A stretch of DNA of 54,029 nt, taken from NCBI GenBank assembly GCA_024280235.1, contig JAJRQN010000017.1, forward strand, positions 1-54,029, given 5' to 3'. Position numbers and translations under genes: made by a program. Positions within the stretch are counted from its first letter, which is position 1. Every line of letters starts with the position of its first letter. A model generated the notes under the pieces. The model was not told the origin of the DNA. It made no database searches and was given only the letters and a program-made list of their open reading frames with translations. This DNA is from Bacteroidota bacterium (GTDB taxonomy: Bacteria > Bacteroidota > Bacteroidia > Bacteroidales > F082). Shown here piece by piece: positions 53,269 to 54,029 of this stretch.

Positions 53269-54029
53269 TTAGAAAAGAAACCACAGCTGGAGATAAATTG
53301 AATTATTATCACCGGCATTTCTTCCCGATCCATCATAATTATCGACCGCTCCATTAAATTTAGTGTAGGCTGTATAAATCAGTGATATTTTAGTGTTTAC
53401 CCAAGGTAGAAAATCAACCTGTGTCAGGAATCCACTACTGTTGGGGAGTCCGGTTCGGCTTCCGGTTACAGTATCCGGTGCATAAATAATATTGTCCGCT
53501 GAACCGTGATAGTTAAAATATCCGAGTGTAAATTTGTAACCTTTCCTCAGGAAGATACCGGCATCCGTTTTAAAGGAATTAATTTTCCCTGACAAAGATT
53601 GGCTATTACCGGCATCGTAGCTTGCATTTAGTTTCTGGTTTTCTGCAACATAACTGCTATGCAAGGTTAATTGTCCCTTTGCAAAAGAATACTCATATTG
53701 AAGGTCAACACCAAAGTCAGTATAATTATCCGTTGCTCCGGAAATTCCCGTGGGATACAAATGTGTTGAGAGTCCGAAGGTTCCGACCTCAAGGTAACTT
53801 TTCGGCCATTGGTGTTGTACGGCAACGCGCCAGTAAGGGCTTACTCCTTTAATCGTCATCATGGATGAATTGTCAGGAGGCATAATTGACCCAAAAGGCG
53901 CTGAGCGATATACGCTAAAGCCGAGATAGACCGTATTACCAAACAACCCATAGGTACCGGCCCCCAATGTTCCCATCAGGCCTCCCTCAACAATTGTACC
54001 TGCTGCCGGAGCAGGCGCTACGCCCGAAG
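53269..54029 (-). CDS. Outer-membrane beta-barrel protein, 3' part only
   Basis: The frame is open to the right edge, so the 5' end lies outside. The visible part, at least 250 residues, is built of alternating short strands and turns with many aromatic residues and ends in NNSIYLQLWFLF, a typical C-terminal strand ending in Phe. The blocks GVSPYWRVAV, YLEVGTFGLSTHLYPT, TLGYFNYHG and NYDGSGRNAGDNNS resemble barrels that are annotated together with c-type cytochromes in Bacteroidota and other phyla; that link is from memory. No haem motif is visible in this part. Confidence 0.7.
   Translation of the reverse strand, partial: SGVAPAPAAGTIVEGGLMGTLGAGTYGLFGNTVYLGFSVYRSAPFGSIMPPDNSSMMTIKGVSPYWRVAVQHQWPKSYLEVGTFGLSTHLYPTGISGATDNYTDFGVDLQYEYSFAKGQLTLHSSYVAENQKLNASYDAGNSQSLSGKINSFKTDAGIFLRKGYKFTLGYFNYHGSADNIIYAPDTVTGSRTGLPNSSGFLTQVDFLPWVNTKISLIYTAYTKFNGAVDNYDGSGRNAGDNNSIYLQLWFLF

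Noticed and set aside
1-54029. CRISPR array, prophage or complete insertion sequence
   Set aside because: No regular repeat-spacer pattern, no phage genes and no transposase were found.

Overview
The window comes from a chromosome of the phylum Bacteroidota (Bacteroidetes). Evidence: a FeoA-FeoB fusion, the lpxD-lpxC-fabZ-lpxA gene order, a lipoprotein TamA paralogue (TamL type), a fragment resembling a type IX secretion (T9SS) sorting domain, and -7 promoter boxes of the Bacteroidota TAnnTTTG type before many genes. The base composition is AT-rich with short GC-rich intergenic repeats. There is no rRNA, phage, complete insertion sequence or CRISPR array; the only RNA gene recognised is one tRNA-Val.

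Layout. 0-4 kb: a gene fragment, two dispersed repeats, a DUF5063-like gene and feoAB. 4.2-9.3 kb: CheD, a 1282-residue hybrid histidine kinase and an HPt protein. 9.35-11.9 kb: a thioesterase, a Cys/Met-metabolism PLP enzyme and a divergent Lrp/AsnC regulator. 12.2-16.2 kb: lpxD, then lpxC-fabZ-lpxA and efp (lipid A and EF-P). 16.2-21 kb, minus strand: rhomboid protease, Wzx-like flippase, a Wzz-like gene broken by an in-frame stop, and an O-antigen ligase/polymerase-like protein. 21.6-30 kb: a lone receiver, CheR and two more very large hybrid kinases. 30-35.2 kb, minus strand: aroB, aroA, a LutA-like Fe-S protein, an FmdE-like protein, and sucC. 35.7-38.7 kb: exonuclease, M50-like membrane protease, FAH-family hydrolase, Dph6-like PP-loop ATPase. 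38.7-43.6 kb, minus strand: acyl-CoA ligase, two 2-hydroxyacyl-CoA dehydratase-type subunits and their activase, which has an early stop. 44.2-51.5 kb: trmD, stand-alone trpB, patatin, RecD-like helicase, TamL and tRNA-Val. 51.5-52.5 kb: repeats. 52.5-54 kb: a Met/His-rich lipoprotein and the 3' part of an outer-membrane beta-barrel gene that runs off the window.

The most interesting system is the signalling set split over two places. The orphan chemotaxis-adaptation enzymes CheD and CheR sit beside hybrid histidine kinases, with no CheA, CheB, CheW or chemoreceptor in the window. The kinase next to CheD carries seven Gln-Gln pairs at exact seven-residue spacing (Q-Q-x-x-A), which resembles the methylation helix of chemoreceptors. 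This suggests, as inference, covalent adaptation of a kinase signalling helix by CheD and CheR.

Other notable points are two conserved genes interrupted by single in-frame stops (Wzz-like and activase), LpxC and FabZ as separate overlapping genes although usually fused in this phylum, small inverted-repeat elements, and -7 promoter boxes only four bases before the start codons of trmD and aroB. All calls come from reading the sequence and from family knowledge; no database search was run.
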